64,000 nucleotides of DNA from Limanda limanda. Taxonomy: Eukaryota > Chordata > Actinopteri > Pleuronectiformes > Pleuronectidae. The stretch spans positions 15,126,893 through 15,190,892 of the forward strand of contig NC_083641.1 of NCBI RefSeq assembly GCF_963576545.1, read 5' to 3'. The notes below the pieces were generated by a model. That model was not told where the DNA came from, did no database searches, and was given only the letters and a program-made list of their open reading frames with translations. Positions 14,054 to 25,636 of the stretch are shown here, in pieces. Both the position numbers and the translations under genes were made by a program. Position 1 is the stretch's first letter. Every line of letters begins with the position of its first letter.

Positions 14054-15492
14054 AGAAAGCAGAGGAAACGAAGAGAGGGTCCTTTGGCAGGGAGAGGGCA
14101 CTGAGGGTGGGGCAGAGAGAGGTTGACTCTCGCAGCACTTCGCTCCATGGCCTGGAGTTGGCAGCCGGCGTGCGGGGTTCACAGGATCGGAATGCTTCTA
14201 CAGGGGCAGCACAATCAGCACCAACTTCCTCCGATTCACAAACCGTGGGCCTTGTTCTCCGCCTCCTTTGTTTTGGGCCGGGCTCCGCTGACAGCACGGA
14301 GGAAGCAGCCGTCTGACGGTCAGGGGAGATGTTGAATGCGTGTAAACACCGTATCCACGGAGGCAGAGAAAGAAACTGACAAACTTCGGTGTGGCTAAAG
14401 CGCCGACGGGCCGCCCGTGCCATCTGCGCGCATAGATGCACACACTTGTTTGTGTGTCTTGGCTGTGTGTTTTTTTTTTACACCCACATTGCCGGCCTCT
14501 CCCAGTGAAAAGCACGCGAGACGTTGTGTGAGGGATACTCGGCTCATAAGCGCCATACTCCGTCAGGCCAGTCATCTCCAGCTGTCCCCCCTGCATGAGA
14601 CTTTTGTCTTTGTTAAATGTTGTGTGACAATGAGATTTTCCAAAGTGCCATCTAGATAAAGAAGTGGTTTGAGGGGAAGAGAGGGGGGGCGGCGACTCCG
14701 ATAAGAGCCGAGATGGTCTGGTCATAGTCCAGCAGCCCTTCATCACCGCTGCAGCCCCAGATATATCTCCCCTCTGTCTGTGAAGCACTCACATGCACAC
14801 CTTCATCACTTTGTCTCTCCCGCTCTCGCCTTCATCAACTAACACACACACGCGCACAAACACACCTCGATTCCATCACTGCAGCTCTAGATCCTCAATC
14901 GATCCTCGCGTGCACCCACGGCCCCCAGCAGCAGACACCTGCAGGTGATTGATCCCCAAATCAGTCCCTCACAACCCCAGTGCAGTAAAAACCATAACAA
15001 CCCATCATAAAAGCTGATTTATCTTCACCTAGCCCTGGGCCCCACTGTTAGAATATTAACCCAAAAGTGTATGACACCAGAATGATTGGTTTGGAATTGA
15101 ATAAACCTGGGGAGTATTGACGTACATGTCTGATGGTTCATATCAAGTCTGAGTGCTGAAATGTGCCAAGTGAGATTGCATTATCTCAGAACACTGGTGC
15201 AGACACACACACCCACGCATCAGAGAACTTTAGTTGTTTGCATCTGGTCTTGGATGTACAACGCTGCGTCGAGAGGGCTGTAGGATTCAATGTTGTCTTT
15301 GAAATACGTGTTGCTAGATTCGTGATTGCTGCATGTACAAGCTATTATTAAAAGTATACATATTGGATTAGTGTTTAAGTCACACAGGGATTTTTGTCTA
15401 ACAGCATCCTGCATTTTGAATTTTGAACATTGTATGTGATTCTTTTATATCTTTGCAATGTTGCGAAACAGTATCCTTAAATATATTTTATG

Positions 15493-15530
15493 ACAATAGC
15501 AAGATAAGATAAGATAAGATAAGATAATTC
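15493..15530. repeat. (AAGAT)n tract, possible retroposon tail
   Basis: Repeats of aagat lead into aattcatcccatgtcagg. Fish LINE/SINE 3' ends often carry such a pentamer tail before a (tt)cattagtccc-like consensus, so this may be a degenerate minus-strand retroposon end. Confidence 0.4.
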
Positions 15531-16328
15531 ATCCCATGTCAGGTATATGTTGACATTACAGAAGTAGATAGTCAGAATGAGGTAGAGAAGAGAACATATA
15601 AAAGTCTGAAAATAGAATAAATAGGGCAATAAAATAGAAAATATGATTAATAAATGTACATAATCCTTTCACTACTGATGAAAATATTCGGAGGGATATG
15701 CACTTGAGAAAAGTGCAGCGAAACAAGATGATCGCAAGAAGATGTATAGTGTATTTTAATTGTTTTGTTTATGCCTTGATCAATCATGCACAGCAAGTAT
15801 GAGATATACATATATTAAACATATATTCAATATACATCAATAATTATAACTAAGAGTTTGAAATATTACGCCGCTCCTGTCGAGTCGTTAAAGTTCTGTT
15901 TGAAATCAAACCAAAAATACCATATGTCAATTTTTGAATTTTGTTTTCAGGGTGTTTATATGTTTGCATGTGTCGGTGCATTACTCCCTGTGTGTGTTCC
16001 TGTAGGAAAAACGGTGCCCGAGCCACATTTTAATGAGAGCTGGATGCCAGAGGCCCGGTGCACTGGCAGCGGCGGCAGCGTGTGCCCTGTACTCAGCGGT
16101 GCAACAAGCTTGCAGGTTAAATATAATCCCAGCCTAACTCAGGGGCCTCTTTGATGCTACTGGAAGCCAGTGAAGCCTTTAATGGGAGCCACTCTGTGTC
16201 CTTGTGTGTTATGAGCAGGCCGCCTCGGCTTTCCTTCACTTCAGGTTTGCAGCAACTGATTTGTTGTTTTTCGAGTTAATTCTGACTTTAATCATGGCGA
16301 CATACACCGAGCTGAGCAGGGTAACAAG

Positions 16329-16335
16329 TGTGTGT

Positions 16336-16379
<44 letters not shown>

Positions 16380-16410
16380 GTGTGTGTGTGTGTGTGTGCG
16401 TGTGTGTGTG
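16329..16410. repeat. (GT)n microsatellite
   Basis: A GT array with gagt and gcgt interruptions, directly before local repeat unit D. Confidence 0.95.
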
Positions 16411-16460
16411 GGACACGCTCTCACAAATTGCTTAAGCTTTCACTTACTCCAGAACATTTT

Positions 16461-16773
16461 CTCACTTTCTCACATTGCAGTTTTGACCACTTGTAAATTT
16501 TGGCTAAGAAATACCCATTAGTCCCATTTGTCATGTTTCACTATGTTTTTCTGCCGCAGTACAACAACATGAGCCTTTCTTTTCTTTTCTTTGCAAAGGG
16601 AAAAAACCCAATACTAGCAAGTATATGAAACGGTGTGTGTATCCATGAATTTTTCTCCAACTGCCATGCCTTTAAGAACAGTATATTTTTCACCAAATTT
16701 ACTAATCTCTCTCAAAAATATTGACAGGCTTTCAGTTGTAAACACTAATAAAGAGGCGTTGTATGAGAGATCT
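16461..16773 (+). repeat. 430-bp local repeat, detached unit D
   Basis: A copy in the same orientation 2.4 kb downstream starts at ctcactttctcacattgcag and ends at gtatgagagatct. It lacks the purine-rich first ~110 bases of units A-C. It lies just after a GT microsatellite (16,329-16,410). Confidence 0.8.
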
Positions 16774-19700
16774 CCATTTCATTAGCTTCATTTAATCATT
16801 TTTATCTTATTTCTAAAGTCAGCTTACACCCTACATTTCTCCACTGCCCCCTGACTCCCTTTTCTTTTTCATCTCGTATGACATGTTGTAAGTACCAGCA
16901 CTTCACTTAATCTCCCCGGACAGGTCAGAACAAGACAAGATAACACGGCCTGTCTTGCAACCGTACACCACTTCCTCTCGTCACCGAACCCGACTACAAG
17001 TATAGCCTATCGTCCGATATCCGCCAACATTAAAATATTAGCCTTGCAATTAGACACGGGCGTATGAAAAGCAGATCGTCGCGGGCGCTGCAGCGAGAGC
17101 ACCCGACTTTAAAAACGTGAGACGAGAGCTCAATAAACGTAATGAATGTGTGACACTTGAACGTCTGAAGTGCTCAGTGTTCAGTTCCACACGGCTTTTT
17201 ACCTCGGGTACATAAAAAGCCTCTTTTAAAGATGATATCTATGAGCGTTTTAGAGCCAATTTGTTCACCCTGCGGCGACCGGCAGCATACTCTAATTACC
17301 TCCACCCACCAACCCGCTCACCCACCCACCCCCCCTTTTCCTCTTTTACTTCACTGGACTGGAGTGGGGGGGGGCGGTGGGGGTTGTTTAAGTTTCCAGC
17401 CTGTCTCGTGCGCATAAGAGCCGTGCGCCCGCTGAATTTATGCTGGGAAAACGTGACCTCTGACCCCCCGGGCGGCTTTATCGCACCCCGTAGCCTCATG
17501 CATACAGTGTGGCCCTGTGTGCACGAGGCTAGGCGAAGGAAGTGTCTGTGATTACCACCGCCTGTGCTACTTTCTATACATCCACCCCCCCACAATTTTT
17601 GAAGACCCCCAACTGCAGCCACATTCCAGGTACCGCTCCTCGAGAATGAACACATCGTTTGGTTGCCAATCCTCGTTAAATGAAAATTTGAAATTTTGCA
17701 TTTCCCCACAAGCTTCATCTTTGCATCCACGCCTTCCACCGGGCGACGCTCAAAGCATTTTTTTTTTAACAGTAGCTTTGCTTTGCTTTGCTTTGCTGCT
17801 CTTCATAATTGACTGAGCATGTCCTGTTGCAGTGCCTGGTCACGTCCCGACATTCCTGCTGTCAGTGTTGATTTTAGCCCGAGCAACGACATATCTCATT
17901 CCCATCGCGGGACCGCTAAACATCACATTTATTCTGGTAAAACATCCATGATACAGAGATGAGTGTATGTGCACCATTTAATCCAGCACTTCTGCATCTG
18001 CACTTCAGATTAGAACCCCGACTGGGTGGATATTTTTTTTTTTTCGGTGGATTTTTTTCATGGAATGGATATAATTCTAAATCCTTTCTCTATTTTCTCT
18101 TTCTCTTTATTGATCTGCAGCTTTGGCTCCACAAGCGCATCTTATAATGGAAAAAGAGCCGTTTCCCTGTGTAAAAGGCCCCTGTCACTCCTGCTCTGAA
18201 GCTGCTAAATGAGATTAGATAGTTTATGTCTTCTCATAAATCTTCTCGAGCGAGCATCATGTCCTGTGATGTTCCGCCTTGTTCCAATATTGACACTTGT
18301 CTTCATAAACTTGATGGTAGAAATACAAATGGCCCTCGTGGATACAAATGGGCTCCTTCACACCACGAGAAGAAAGCCTCCTATTGATAAGACAAGAAGT
18401 GTAATCTTTTAGGGTATTACATGAAATAAATGATATATGGAAATCTCTACGCGATGCTCTGGTTGAGCTGTCACTGTAGATGTGGAGAACAGACAAAACA
18501 GAACAAGCTGCAGCTCGGGGGGCTTGTTGCTCCTCAGGCCACAGAATTTGTCAAGAAATCATCCCTCTCTCTTTTTTTCTCTTTCTCCCTCTCTGTCGGA
18601 ATGCCTGGCTGACCCCCGGCAAATGAAAATAATCCAAAGTAATTAGAAGTGAGCTGGTCTAGGTCCTGAGAGCCCCCTGACGGCCGGGTAAACATGGCGG
18701 AGGAGGAGGAGGGCCGGTAGGGGGGGGCGCCCCGGCCCAGCAACTAGAGGCAGGAGGGAAGGAGGGAGGTGGTGGTGGGCTTGAGGGGAGAGGGGGGGGG
18801 GGGTGTCTGACCTTGTCCACATAAAGCAGTGATTTATGAAGTGCAGGGCACAGCAGCAGGGCTTCTGTCTTCTCCCGCAAAACCAAATTACTGAGGTGGA
18901 GATTAACACGCCGCGCTCACAACGGGTCTACTTCCAGAGCCGAGGAAATTTTGTATTTACATTTTTCCCCCTTTTCATTTCCTCTGGTTCTGTTTTAATG
19001 GTAATTGGGCTGTATGTGGACACACCATGCCTGTCCCCTGGATATATATATATATGTGGAACTCCGGGCCACACACTTATTGTATTGTATCGCGTCTAAT
19101 CTTGGCTGAGGGGTTGTGGTAATTGAAGGTGAAGCAGAAGAGAAAAAATGTTGTTCAAAAAACTGTAGGTTAACTGTTCTGTTTGAGCTGCAAATGAGCT
19201 TTTTACCACTTGATTGAATCGGCCCACATTTAAAGCAGAAAAATGAAATGTACAAGCAGCAAGGGGGGGGGGGCGCGTGTACACAGAGGCCTGATGGAGA
19301 CTTAATGCAGCTTTGCGCCTGTGTCAATGGGAGGTCTCGGCCGTCAATGGTGGAACTATTTCATGTGGATTTGGCTGCGATATTTTTCTTTCTCTCCTCT
19401 CTTTTTTTTGGGGGGGGTTCTTTTTTCTCTTTTTCTTTCCGCTCTCCTGGAGGATGTGCTGGAATGCACCAGCAGCACACAGGCCTGTTTCCATGTGGCC
19501 TCCTCTCAGAGCTCTGCAGCGGGCACACGGCTCTGCAGCAGCTCGGTGCATGGATGGAGTCAGTTTGCAACCCACTCGGGGATCACCCCCTCTCCTTCTT
19601 CTTCTTCTTCTTTTTCTTCTCCTCCTCCGGCTTGCATGGGTCCATCTGACATTACATGCATGGCAATGAAGAAAATCGTATTTTTTATACCAGAAATATT

Positions 19701-19784
19701 GCTGCAAAGTTATTCAAAGCTGGACCTCAGAACAAATGAGAAGCTATCGATCATAAAAAAAAAAATATTTGTGTATGAATCGTT

Positions 19785-19790
19785 TTGTGT

Positions 19791-19855
<65 letters not shown>
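19785..19855. repeat. (GT)n microsatellite
   Basis: A GT array with one AT interruption near the start. Confidence 0.95.
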
Positions 19856-19856
<1 letters not shown>

Positions 19857-22560
19857 CTGATCTCCTTAAAAAAAACAAAAAAGCCTGCAAGCAAAATAAG
19901 CCACGGGCCCATTATAAGCAATTGAACCTCCTTTTAAAAAAATTTCACAGCACTTTAAAGCCTCGGCACTAAACATTATCTGGATGCTGTACGTTTTAAG
20001 AGCCACTTAAATAAGTATGAAATGCTGTGTGGTATATGATACAGTCGGAACTAACATACCCTGCAGCCTGCATGTGTTTGTCTTTGTAATTTGTTGATAA
20101 ACAGCTTTTTCTCTCCAGCAGCAGCATGTCAAAATCATTATGATAAAGGCGTGGTATAATTCACATTAAATAGATCTGTTTCATCTCACAACATCAGAAC
20201 AGTGTTTATGGCAGATTGCTGGAATAAATAATAATAATAAAAGGAGCTATGCCTCCTCGAACATCATTCATTTATTAGCAAATGAACAAAGTGTTTTAAA
20301 TTCCCCTCCATCCAGCTTTTATAGCCGCTCACCTCAGGTGATTATATATTCAAAGCTCCCTCTCCCCCCCCCCCCTGCAGCTGAATCCTTCATGGCGACG
20401 TCCAGCAAACCTGACACATTAATGTAGATGTTTGGTGCTGCAATTCACAGAGAAATTACCGAAGTCAGAAAGCTGAACAAGTCAGATTCACAGCTCAAAA
20501 GCGAACCACTTAGAAAGTTTGATATTTTTTTTAGCTTATGGCTGCCAATTTTCTTAAATCTGAAACCTACGACCCTTAAAACAAACCTGCTTGTGGGGAT
20601 GACAAATAGTGCAACTGCTTATTATAGTGTCATAAATAGACATATTCAAATAATATTTCTTTGATGCACAAAGTTTTTCTGAAATGCACAGATTCTGTTT
20701 AGAGGAGTTCACTTCATGTCAAAAGCAAAAGCAATCGAATAGTCATGATTAACTGTGGTTTTGGGCAATTTATATGTTCAACTATAAATTTTCTAATTCT
20801 TTAGTTTAAAAAAAGTTTCATTCCAGTTGAGCCCGCCCTCTCCTGGCAGGGGAAATAACTGCAGGCATGTCTTCATAGAAGTGGGCCATGCAGGCTCAGG
20901 GGGTCCCGCCACAGTTACCCCCAATTTACCCCCACGTGAAGCCACAAAACCCCCTGCGTACTTATCCTCTTTTTTCAGACATTTTCTCCGTATTTAGAAG
21001 AGAGAGGAAAAAAAAAAAAGAAAGCAAGAAAAAGAGCTGGAACCCCTCTCTCCTCTCTCCTTCTCTCTCTATCAGGGCCAGAGAAGCCATGGAGCAATCA
21101 CTTTCCCAGATTACTTGTATTTAATACACAATGCATCATAAAACAAATCCCTCATCCTGACAGGAAGAAAATAGAACAGCTCATTCGACTTGAGCTTTCC
21201 CAATTTATGGCTAAATTAAAAAGGCTTCCAACAATGGACAAGTCGAGGGGAGGCAGGAAATCAATGACCGGGGCGGACCGGGGTCCCTGCTCGGTTCTCA
21301 AGGAGCTGAGCGAGACGATGGGAGTCGGTGGCGGAGTCCCTAGCATATTTACACGTGATTTTTTTTTTTCCCTGTCCTTCCTTCACATTTGCGCCGCGAT
21401 TTTTACCCTAAAACAATGGGCATTATCTGGGATGGAAGGTCAATGTCACTTGAGCGAGGCGCGTTATCCATCATCATCTGCTCCCATCAGCCAAAGTCCT
21501 GTCCCCTCTCTGAGGCTTTATGAGCTGACATAATAAAGTCCTTCTGTGCGTTTCTTTCTTATCCTACATCCCAGAATAACCCAGGTTTAATCCGTGTTTC
21601 TTCACAGTTTCAGGCTCAGCTTTTAGCCGAGAAATGGGATTTAAAATGCACCAGATTCTGCTTTTCCTTTGGGCCGCTGCAGGTGCACGATCACGGGCCA
21701 GACCTGAGAGGAGAGTAACGATTTAAAAAAATCAAGACTGATGCAAACACCAACAAATTCAACATTTCCGTTAATATTAATTTATTTGTATTTTTACGAT
21801 CACTTGGAAAAAAAATTAAACCATAGTTCGCTCATTGTTTATTAAGGGGAGGGTTGGGGGGGGGGGGGGGTGCACGGATATCATTTACCTATTTAACAAC
21901 CTGCAGCATTTGTTGTGCGCGGCAGAGATAAGCAGGTGATTAGGTCAGTGTTTCCAAAAGTGTGGCGGAGGGACTTCTGAACGGTCCTGGTGGAGTTTCC
22001 TCGGGGTCTGTGGGAAACTCCCCAGTGCAGTAGTTACATATGACACAAACACAATTAGAGGAGACTGAGAATTTTCTATTATTATTGTTAGATTTATTCA
22101 TCGTCTTATTCTGTTCCTAAAATGCATCTCAGCATGTGCATCATTGGATTCTGATATTAAATACAAGTAACACGTTTTTATTTTTTCCACTTGGGATGTT
22201 CAGGTTAATAATGTCATTAAACGGTCCATGAACCTGCGCAGGCATGTTGTGTAAAAAAGTTTTGGGAACACGTGGATAACGATTTGCCTTTGATGCTTGT
22301 GTCGGTTCATTAAAACGTGCCGCCTGTCTTTGTGCGTGTGTGAGTGTGTGTGTGGGTGTGTGTGTGTGTGTGGGTTCATCCCTTCAGTAGCCCCCCACCC
22401 CGACTCCTGCCTGACCCCGCTCACCCTCTCCAACCCCGGACCCCTGTCACTTTAAAACATACTGCGGAGAGGAGTCGCTTCCGACCCGGGGGAGGACAGG
22501 GGAGCAAGGGACGGTCCCCGGTGCTCCTCTCTCCGGGCTGCAGGAGCGACGAACGTGCTT

Positions 22561-22584
22561 AATTATTATTATTGTTATTATTAC

Positions 22585-22627
<43 letters not shown>

Positions 22628-22640
22628 TATTATTTCTTTA
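22561..22640. repeat. (ATT)n microsatellite
   Basis: A trinucleotide ATT array inside the CpG-rich promoter block, splitting it about 200 bp before the candidate leader exon. Confidence 0.95.
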
Positions 22641-22819
22641 TATTATATATTATTCCAAAACGTGACAAACCTGGCACAATCTGTCCGGGACGCGCAAAGT
22701 AGAGTAGGGGGGCCATACTTGAAATCTCCCCTCCCTCCCCTCCCTCCCTGTCCTCCCCCTGTCCGCTATCATCCGAGGAAGGGGGGGTGGGGGGGAGGAA
22801 GAGAGGAAGAGAAAAGTTG

Positions 22820-23034
22820 AATGGCTACCAGAGGACACCTGGGTGCGTCAGGACAGGAGGGGTGACACGAGAGGAGCAGGACGAGCGGAGGAGCGAGGAG
22901 CAGCCACAGTGAGAGGAGTTGCGAGCCGGGTGTCGAGGCACCGGAGGGGATTCAGCTGCGTGACAGTGAGAGGGGGGGGAGATCTGCCGAGACTGCGGTG
23001 TCTCCGAGACAATACAGCGAGAGAGAGTGTCCGT

Positions 23035-23070
<36 letters not shown>

Positions 23071-23405
23071 GAGAGAGGGAGAGAGAGAGAGAGAGAGAGG
23101 GGGGATCTACTTTTACGCACGGCGCGGTGTCCGAGGGACGGTGAAGCGTGCGCGCACCGGCGAGGAGTCGACTCGTCCCGCGGAGTGGAGACGAGGAGAG
23201 ACACCGAAACCAAAACACAGACACACACGCTGCCTCCTTGTTCTTTTTTTTTTAAACTTTTTTAAAAAACCCGGAGAAGAAGAAGGAGCAACAGAAGAGA
23301 CGATTTTTCTAGTTTTTATTTTTTATCCTCCGCGTTTTTTTTAATCACTTTTCCTCTCGGTGAACGACGCGCTTCTCATCCCAGGAGGTTTTTAAGTGTG
23401 ACACG
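22820..23405 (+). other. mecom: Candidate non-coding first exon of the short mecom (EVI1) transcript
   Basis: The CpG-rich block ends at a strong splice donor (acacg then gtaaga, GT at 23,406-23,407). An early ATG at 22,821 opens only a short frame (14 codons). After it I see no ATG up to the donor, as expected of an untranslated leader exon. Joined to the acceptor at 25,084 it would give the short EVI1-type mRNA. The exon start is arbitrary: I took the 5' edge of the purine-rich leader-like sequence. The last 200 bases carry T-rich runs before the donor. Confidence 0.45.
23035..23100. repeat. mecom: (GA)n microsatellite in candidate leader exon
   Basis: GA array with GACA and GGGA interruptions. 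If the leader exon is transcribed, this would form a long purine run in the 5' UTR. Confidence 0.9.
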
Positions 23406-23954
23406 GTAAGAGGAAACCACACGAAGAGGCTCCGCTTGTTTTATGAAGCGATTCTGCACCGAGAGCAAATAACCAAACAAGGAAAGCGGCTGTTCTGTGT
23501 TCATGTGTTTGTAAACTTAACTTAATTTCCTGAGAAGACCTGCAGCTCGTTAAATTTGTATAGATCCAGTGTTCCTCTGCACAAAGGACTTTCTACAAGC
23601 CAAATATTTACTCAGTGCCAGGTTATAGATGACACACAGTGGTGATTCGGTTTTTCTGCTTCTCAACACCATCGGCTGTGTCTCGCGTCTATTTTCTTAT
23701 CACTCGCGGTTTCCTGCAGTTGATTTGTTTCCCTGTAAAGTTTACAGCCGCTGTGTGATGAATATGAACATGTTAGAAAAAAAAACGTCAAGCTGTTTAC
23801 GATCCATCCGGAGAAATGTCGCGTAAATATTTCGTAAAATCCACTGACCTCACGATTTGCATAATAATTCACTTCATTGTGTTTATTGTTGTTTTGCTCT
23901 TGACGTGTTTTCAATTGTGTTTTGGATCGAAGCAATGCAACAGACTCATTCCTT

Positions 23955-24080
23955 TATTATTATTGTCATTGTTATTATTTATAGCATTGATTGTTATTGA
24001 TGCTATTATTGTTGTTGTTATTATTATCATTCTTATTTTAATTAGTTTGAGTATTATTATTATTATTATTATTATTGTTA
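23955..24080. repeat. Imperfect (ATT)n/(GTT)n tract
   Basis: A degenerate trinucleotide-rich stretch in the intron following the CpG block. Confidence 0.8.
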
Positions 24081-24735
24081 AGATCCTTCTAATTTGATTA
24101 TCCCTTAGGCTCATAACAGCAGATATTATAAGTAGTATTGAGAATTTATTCGTTAAATCAGCATTTTCAAAAACGAATAAAAACAAGCAAATATAAAATC
24201 TCTTAGCTGCACCTTTTTCTTAACTTTTTCGTTTTATTTCGTTTATTAGTTTGATAATACAATAATTATTAACCAGAGCTGGAAGTGAACTTAAATTTGC
24301 TTTTATTTGTTGCATTCCATATATTTATTTCCAAACATATAAACACATCTGCTTTACAGGGGTTTTACCTTCTGGTTTTGGTGCTGATTTATTATTGTCA
24401 CTATGAATCATGAAAAATACAACACAATTCACATAGTTTTATTGCTGTAATGGAAATGACACAATTCATTGAAAGTTTATTCAGGTTTTTTTTTTTTTTT
24501 TTTAAGTAAAAGATGCCCACATATTTATTGCACATTTTATTTAGTTTTCTTATATTTATTGTAATTATTTTGTGGTTTTAAGAGCTACAATAAATTTCCT
24601 TTATAAATTAATAATAATAAAATACATATATCTATATAGGCCTATACTGTAGATCATTTTTGCCAACAGTCTCTAATACACATGATTATTTTATATTTTA
24701 TATAGCAATTACCATGCTTTTTTCCCTCTACCCAA

Positions 24736-24737
<2 letters not shown>

Positions 24738-24776
<39 letters not shown>

Positions 24777-24783
24777 TGTGTGC

Positions 24784-24820
<37 letters not shown>

Positions 24821-24833
24821 TGTGTGCGTGTGG

Positions 24834-24873
<40 letters not shown>

Positions 24874-24890
24874 ATGTGTGTGCGTGTGGG
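24738..24890. repeat. Compound (GT)n array with higher-order period
   Basis: GT runs punctuated by repeated gaatgtgtgtgcgtg or gcatgtgtgtgcgtgtgggtg blocks recur at about 50-60 bp spacing, so the array has grown by duplication of larger units. Confidence 0.85.
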
Positions 24891-25001
24891 TGCATGCCAC
24901 AGACCAACTCCTAACATTTGAGTCTTATTTCTCAGTGGGAGGTATGTGGTTAGTCAGTGTTTGGACACAGTAACCTGGACTGATACTGATCAAAGTCTGA
25001 T

Positions 25002-25080
25002 CTCTCTCTCCCTCCCTCCTTCCATCTCTCTTCCTCCCTCTCTCCCTCCCTCTCTCTCCCTCCCTCTCTCTCTCTCTCTG
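25002..25080 (+). repeat. mecom: (CT)n/(CCCT)n tract serving as polypyrimidine tract
   Basis: About 80 nt of almost pure pyrimidine (ctctctccctccctcc and similar) ends in ctctctctgcag, the acceptor of the PR-domain exon. One A interrupts it (tccatctc). Confidence 0.9.
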
Positions 25081-25083
25081 CAG

Positions 25084-25218
25084 ATCTTGGATGGGTCAGG
25101 CCATGTGAAATTCTGTGTGGATGCCAGCAAGCCAGATATCGGGAGCTGGCTGAAGCACATCCAGTTCGCCCCAGTGGCCACGCAGCACAACCTGACAGCG
25201 TGCCAGATAGATGATCAG
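25084..25218 (+). CDS. mecom: mecom PR-domain exon (45 codons, phase 0-0)
   Basis: The exon runs from ctctctctgcag to the donor gtacgt and encodes ILDGSGHVKFCVDASKPDIG and then SWLKHIQFAPVATQHNLTAC QIDDQ. This is the second half of the PR (SET-related) domain of MDS1-EVI1/PRDM3, with the CVDAS, GSWLK, QHNL and ACQI blocks of the family. PRDM3 has been described as a histone H3K9 methyltransferase. The first half of the domain (the GIW...GPY part) is not in the window, so this is an internal exon of the long form. In the short transcript it would be untranslated leader and carries short upstream ORFs in another frame. Confidence 0.93.
25091..25108 (+). promoter_or_regulatory. Upstream ORF 1 in the short-form leader
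   Basis: ATG GGT CAG GCC ATG TGA lies in the +1 frame relative to the PR reading frame. In an mRNA starting at the internal promoter this would be the first ATG after the leader exon. It codes only five residues. It matters only if the short transcript includes this exon. Confidence 0.45.
25121..25153 (+). promoter_or_regulatory. Upstream ORF 2 in the short-form leader
   Basis: A ten-codon ORF plus stop (ATG CCA GCA ... GGC TGA) lies in the same +1 frame as uORF 1. It is silent in the PR-containing transcript, where this sequence is read as protein in the other frame. Confidence 0.4.
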
Positions 25219-25531
25219 GTACGTGGAGACACTTGCCTGGCAGACCAACAACTTCTGCAAAGCACACACGAGTCGAACACGATCTGAAGACACACATGTG
25301 GACACGACCTGATGTCCCTCATGGTGCCGTGTCCTCCTCTGGATCCGAGAGAGTCACTCAGATATTTGGAAGCCACACGCTGCTTCTATTCAAACCCAGC
25401 TCCGGTGCCAGAAGGCTTCCCTGTGTTTTCCAGGACGGCTGTCCCTGTCTGTGCAGGGCTGCTGTGTTAAAAGGTGTTATTGTGATCTGAATCAGATTGT
25501 CCCATGAGCGGCTGGCCCACCCGGCCTTCAC

Positions 25532-25636
<105 letters not shown>

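Larger units (their letters stand above)
1..22430 (+). other. Non-coding region upstream of the internal mecom promoter (probable long MDS1-side intron)
   Basis: I see no exon with conserved protein content here. The first coding exon in the window (25,084) begins inside the PR domain, so the exons for the start of the PR form must lie upstream of base 1, and this stretch would be intronic for that transcript. It holds microsatellites, pyrimidine-rich and GC-rich patches, the 430-bp repeat family at 13.1-14.1 and 16.5 kb, and degenerate dispersed repeats. The intron reading is inferred from known vertebrate MECOM structure. A short PR-domain exon missed by eye cannot be excluded. Confidence 0.6.
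22430..23405 (+). promoter_or_regulatory. mecom: CpG-rich block, probable internal EVI1-type promoter
   Basis: CpG dinucleotides cluster here (runs such as gcgcggtgtccg, gtgcgcgcaccgg and tcgtcccgcgg) in a window that is otherwise CpG-poor. No TATA box is obvious. The block is interrupted by an (ATT)n tract at 22,561-22,640 and contains a (GA)n tract at 23,035-23,100. It lies about 1.7 kb before the first coding exon, as expected of the promoter that makes the PR-less EVI1 form in other vertebrates. The composition is seen directly. The promoter role is inferred, and the transcription start is not resolved. Confidence 0.6.
23406..25083 (+). other. mecom: Intron between candidate leader exon and PR-domain exon
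   Basis: AT-rich non-coding sequence with an imperfect (ATT)n/(GTT)n stretch at 23,955-24,080, a T-run near 24,487, a complex GT array at 24,738-24,890, and a pure pyrimidine tract at 25,002-25,080 abutting the next acceptor. No coding potential was recognised. Confidence 0.5.

Noticed and set aside
22843..23265. 140-codon Arg/Glu-rich frame over the CpG block
   Set aside because: It does not start with ATG and is mostly a translation of the GA array and CpG-rich leader.
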